8,581 nt of DNA from Candidatus Zixiibacteriota bacterium (GTDB taxonomy: Bacteria > Zixibacteria > MSB-5A5 > GN15 > FEB-12), in the NCBI GenBank assembly GCA_030619345.1, contig JAUXBO010000084.1:1-8581 (forward strand). Direction: 5' to 3'. Below, piece by piece: positions 5,840-8,581 of this stretch (within the stretch, counting starts at the first letter, position 1; every line of letters begins with the position of its first letter). A program made the translations under genes and the position numbers. A model generated the notes under the pieces. That model did not search any database. It was not told the origin of the DNA and worked only from the letters and a program-made list of their open reading frames with translations.

Positions 5840-8149
5840 TTATTTCTTGTCGGCGGTTTCCTTAGTCTGGAGTTGATCCTCAGTAAAGTCATTTTTGCAC
5901 TCGGGGCAGCGGAAAAACTCCCCTTTGACCTTGGAGGTCTTGGCCAGAAGGTAGTAGTTGCTGCAAACCGGGCAGTTCTTATCGACCGGCATATCCCAAC
6001 TGGCGAAATCGCACTTGGGATACTTGGAACAACCATAGAACATTCTGCGGTTGCGGGTCTTTTTCTCGACCACTTCGCCTTCGCAGCCATCTTTGGGACA
6101 TTTGATACCGAGCGTAATGGCCATCGTTGTCTTACAGTCTGGATATCCGGAGCAGGCCATAAAGCGTCCGAATCGGCCGGTTTTGATGACCATCGGCTTG
6201 CCACACTTTTCGCACTTTTTGTCGGTAGTCATTTCCTGCTCTTCACCGGGAAGCGGCTTGGCATTTTTGCAGGTGGGGTAGTCAGAACAAGAGAGAAAAC
6301 GACCGTTGCGACCCCACTTTATAATCATGAGCGATTCGCACTTGTCGCATTTAATATCTGTCTTCTCTATCATCGATTCTTTGATTTCTTTTTCGCGCCC
6401 TTTCAAAGATTCGAGAGTAGCCATAAAAGGACCGTGGAAGTCGCCAAGGACCTTAACCCAATCGTCTTCGCCGAGTTCAATAAGGTCTAATTCCTTTTCC
6501 ATGTTGGCCGTGAATTTCACATTAAACAGGTCAGGGAAATTTTCGACAAGGATCTTGTTAACGGCCTGACCGAGGTCGGTTGGGATCAGCTTTCGTTCTA
6601 CCAGGTCTACATACTTGCGATCTTTGATGGTCGAGATTATCGATGCATATGTCGAGGGACGACCGATGCCATCTGCTTCCAGTTCTTTGATAAGCATAGC
6701 TTCAGAAAACCGTGCGGGAGGTTTGGTGAAAGACTGCGTTGGTTTTAGTTCAACGAGTTTGACCTTCTCCCCGGCCTTAAGGTTCGGAAGAGAGTCAACA
6801 CCAAATTCACCGTTACCGTTACCATTACCATTTTCATCCGGCTCTTTTTCTTCGTGATACAGCCTCAAGAATCCATCGAACTTGAGATTCTGCGACGTAA
6901 CCCTGAACAGATATTTGCCAGCTTCTATTTCGATAGTCAAAACATCGTACTTGGCCGGATTCATTTGAGAGGCAACAAAGCGCTGCCAGATTAGTGTGTA
7001 CAGCTTCAGTTGCTGCGGCGAAAGATGCTTTTTCATCTTCTCCGGTGTCCGTTCTACGCTGGTCGGACGGATCGCTTCGTGAGCATCCTGTGAAGACTTC
7101 TTTTTACCGTATGGTACCGGTTTGGCCGGAAGATAATCCTTGGAGTATTCTTTTTCTATAAAACTGCGGACAGATTTGAGGGCTTCGTTGGAGATTCTGA
7201 CCGAGTCGGTTCTCATATATGTAATCAGTCCGACCGGACCCTCTTTCCCCATTTCGATTCCTTCGTACAGTTTCTGGGCAATGCTCATGGTACGCTTGGG
7301 CGCCAGACCAAAAGCTTTGGCAGCCTGTTGCTGCAAAGTGGAAGTGATAAAAGGAGCAAAAGGCTTACGAATTCGCGAACTCTTCTTGACATCGGCAATC
7401 GTGAATTGCTCTTTCTTGAGTTCAGCAATATATTTTTTGACCTCTTTCTCATTCTTAATAGAGATTTTGGTCTTGCTCTCTTCGCCAGCCTTCACAACTG
7501 TCTTGCCATCGATCTTATGAAGCCGGGCTACAAAGGCTTTGGACTTACCGCTGGTCAGGTCGGCCGTTACATTCCAGTATTCCCGCGGATTGAATGCCTG
7601 CACAGCTGCTTCACGTTCGCAGACAAGGCGCAACGCGACTGACTGAACGCGACCGGCAGATAGATTATAAGCAATGGTTTTCCACAAGAACGGCGAGACC
7701 GTATATCCGACTAATCGATCGAGTACGCGTCTGGCCTGCTGAGCGTTTACGAGATTGATATCTATTTCGCGAGGAGATTTGATAGCTTCCAGCACAGCCG
7801 ACTTTGTGATCTCATTAAAGGTAACCCGAACAATTTCCGCTTTGGACTTTTCACCCAGAGTATTTGCGACATGCCAGGCAATCGCCTCACCTTCGCGATC
7901 CGGATCAGGAGCAAGATAAATTCGGGTGGCTTTCTTGGCTGCCTTCTTCAGGTCCCTAATCACTTTTTCTTTGCCCTCAATAACGGTGTACTGCGGCTTA
8001 AAACCGTTTTGGGGATCGACACCGATTTTTGATTTAGGCAGGTCAATGATATGGCCCACAGTGGCCATAATATCAAAGTCCTCGCCCAGGAAACGGGCCA
8101 AAGTCTTTGTTTTAGCAGGTGACTCGACAATTAGAAGGTTCTTAGCCAT
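5840..8149 (-). CDS. topA: DNA topoisomerase I (type IA)
   Basis: A 769-residue type IA topoisomerase that relaxes negative supercoils by transient cleavage of one strand. The N-terminal TOPRIM domain shows E9 (IVESPAKTKT) and the Mg-binding DPDREGE at 82-88. The catalytic tyrosine is Y311 in GLITYMRTDS, with R313 beside it. The tail holds four four-cysteine zinc ribbons: C601/C604/C621/C627, C646/C649/C666/C672, C684/C689/C707/C713 and C726/C729/C748/C751. The last differs in spacing and lacks the YP.C signature of the first three. A low-complexity Asn-Gly run at 440-447 is encoded by a hexanucleotide repeat. The start is supported by GAGGA at 8156-8160, 6 nt from the ATG. It lies 43 nt after rpoZ. 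The gene is intact and of normal length. Confidence 0.98.
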   Translation of the reverse strand: MAKNLLIVESPAKTKTLARFLGEDFDIMATVGHIIDLPKSKIGVDPQNGFKPQYTVIEGKEKVIRDLKKAAKKATRIYLAPDPDREGEAIAWHVANTLGEKSKAEIVRVTFNEITKSAVLEAIKSPREIDINLVNAQQARRVLDRLVGYTVSPFLWKTIAYNLSAGRVQSVALRLVCEREAAVQAFNPREYWNVTADLTSGKSKAFVARLHKIDGKTVVKAGEESKTKISIKNEKEVKKYIAELKKEQFTIADVKKSSRIRKPFAPFITSTLQQQAAKAFGLAPKRTMSIAQKLYEGIEMGKEGPVGLITYMRTDSVRISNEALKSVRSFIEKEYSKDYLPAKPVPYGKKKSSQDAHEAIRPTSVERTPEKMKKHLSPQQLKLYTLIWQRFVASQMNPAKYDVLTIEIEAGKYLFRVTSQNLKFDGFLRLYHEEKEPDENGNGNGNGEFGVDSLPNLKAGEKVKLVELKPTQSFTKPPARFSEAMLIKELEADGIGRPSTYASIISTIKDRKYVDLVERKLIPTDLGQAVNKILVENFPDLFNVKFTANMEKELDLIELGEDDWVKVLGDFHGPFMATLESLKGREKEIKESMIEKTDIKCDKCESLMIIKWGRNGRFLSCSDYPTCKNAKPLPGEEQEMTTDKKCEKCGKPMVIKTGRFGRFMACSGYPDCKTTMAITLGIKCPKDGCEGEVVEKKTRNRRMFYGCSKYPKCDFASWDMPVDKNCPVCSNYYLLAKTSKVKGEFFRCPECKNDFTEDQLQTKETADKK
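6809..6832. repeat. Four-unit hexanucleotide tandem repeat inside topA
   Basis: ACCGTT ACCGTT ACCATT ACCATT on the plus strand, read in topA as four Asn-Gly pairs (residues 440-447). Unit gain or loss would change the linker length without breaking the frame. The first two and last two units differ by one synonymous base. Confidence 0.85.
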
Positions 8150-8192
8150 TTATAATCCTCAGAAGATCAAAGTTTGAACAATATTATAAGTA

Positions 8193-8423
8193 TTACATCG
8201 AATCTGAGCGCGTATACTTAACCCTTCCCTCCAAAAGATCTTTGATTGCGACCATAGTAATTTTGCGCGGATCGAGATCTATAGTCGGATCCTCTTCCAG
8301 TCGTTCCAGCTGTCTAAGCCGCTTTGTATTCAGATGGCGGGCGTACTGCGATGCAATAATGACTGCCTCGTAAGGGTTTATACCCATCCCACGCAGTTCT
8401 TCCGGCGATACATTTTTGTACAT
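8193..8423 (-). CDS. rpoZ: DNA-directed RNA polymerase omega subunit
   Basis: A 76-residue protein matching bacterial omega, which binds the beta-prime C-terminal region and helps assemble and stabilise RNA polymerase. Conserved parts are NPYEAVIIASQYARHLN at 16-32 (the family N-R/P-Y/F-E-x-V-x-x-A-x-x-A-R core) and PRKITMVAIKDLLEGRVKY at 52-70. The E. coli-type extended C-terminal tail is absent, as in many non-proteobacterial omegas. AGGAG at 8429-8433, 5 nt from the ATG, supports the start. It follows gmk by 25 nt; gmk-rpoZ is a widespread pair, which strengthens the call for such a small gene. Confidence 0.93.
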   Translation of the reverse strand: MYKNVSPEELRGMGINPYEAVIIASQYARHLNTKRLRQLERLEEDPTIDLDPRKITMVAIKDLLEGRVKYTRSDSM

Positions 8424-8448
8424 TCGATCTCCTATTTATGCAACTCAA

Positions 8449-8581
8449 TTAACCGATTATTCTCTCAATTAGTTCCCGGTCAAGGTTCTCGGTGCGACAG
8501 GGATGTGCTTCAATAATGCCAAGCACTTGTTCCACAGCAGTTTGAAGCGAATCATTTACTACTACATATTCGAACTTATTG
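8449..8581 (-). CDS. gmk: Guanylate kinase, C-terminal end (cut by window edge)
   Basis: Partial: 43 codons run from the right edge to the TAA at 8449-8451. The segment NKFEYVVVNDSLQTAVEQVLGIIEA is the closing part of guanylate kinase, which phosphorylates GMP to GDP using ATP; the family ends with a Y.Y.VVND..E.A...L..II.AE pattern. The nucleotide-binding P-loop and GMP-binding regions are outside the window. The identification rests on the VVND motif and on the next gene being rpoZ, the usual neighbour. It is probably an early gene of the operon that continues to hslU. Confidence 0.88.
   Translation of the reverse strand, partial: NKFEYVVVNDSLQTAVEQVLGIIEAHPCRTENLDRELIERIIG

Noticed and set aside
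5788..6490. Long open frames antisense or out of frame to topA, on both strands
   Set aside because: They lie over the conserved zinc-ribbon coding region of topA, have no family resemblance and lack ribosome sites. They are shadows of the real frame.

Overview
This is a chromosomal housekeeping segment from a Gram-negative bacterium. An outer membrane is implied by a signal-peptide-bearing beta-barrel porin that ends in phenylalanine. Base composition is near balanced, Shine-Dalgarno sites are strong at most starts, and genes are tightly packed. The omega subunit form, the five-residue HslV leader and the alginate-export-like porin would suit an uncultured FCB-type lineage (for example Zixibacteria) or a deltaproteobacterial relative. 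That placement is a guess from family resemblance and cannot be settled from this window.

Layout. The left edge (1-454, minus) is the N-terminal half of an ornithine carbamoyltransferase gene (argF). A 262-bp intergenic region follows, with a candidate minus-strand promoter for argF and a weaker plus-strand one for the porin, plus a 15-bp palindrome. Two plus-strand genes come next: an outer-membrane porin (717-2033) closed by a very strong intrinsic terminator, and a two-pass membrane protein with a LiaF-like repeated C-terminal domain (2223-2954). From the right edge back to 2951 runs a minus-strand cluster, in transcription order gmk (C-terminal end only), rpoZ, topA, xerC, hslV, hslU. Its last gene overlaps the LiaF-like gene tail to tail by 4 bp, with no terminator between them.

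How the genes work together. The minus-strand cluster joins GMP phosphorylation, an RNA polymerase subunit, DNA relaxation, chromosome dimer resolution and the HslVU protease. topA-xerC-hslV-hslU is a long-known conserved order, often with trmFO between topA and xerC; here trmFO is absent and gmk-rpoZ lies directly upstream. The porin and LiaF-like gene form an envelope-related pair on the opposite strand, between hslU and argF.

No tRNA, rRNA, CRISPR array, insertion sequence or prophage element was seen. I did not find a convincing undescribed system. The points most worth a second look are the LiaF-like protein with its CxxC motif and no visible partner, the tail-to-tail overlap, the HslV leader, and the palindrome upstream of the porin.
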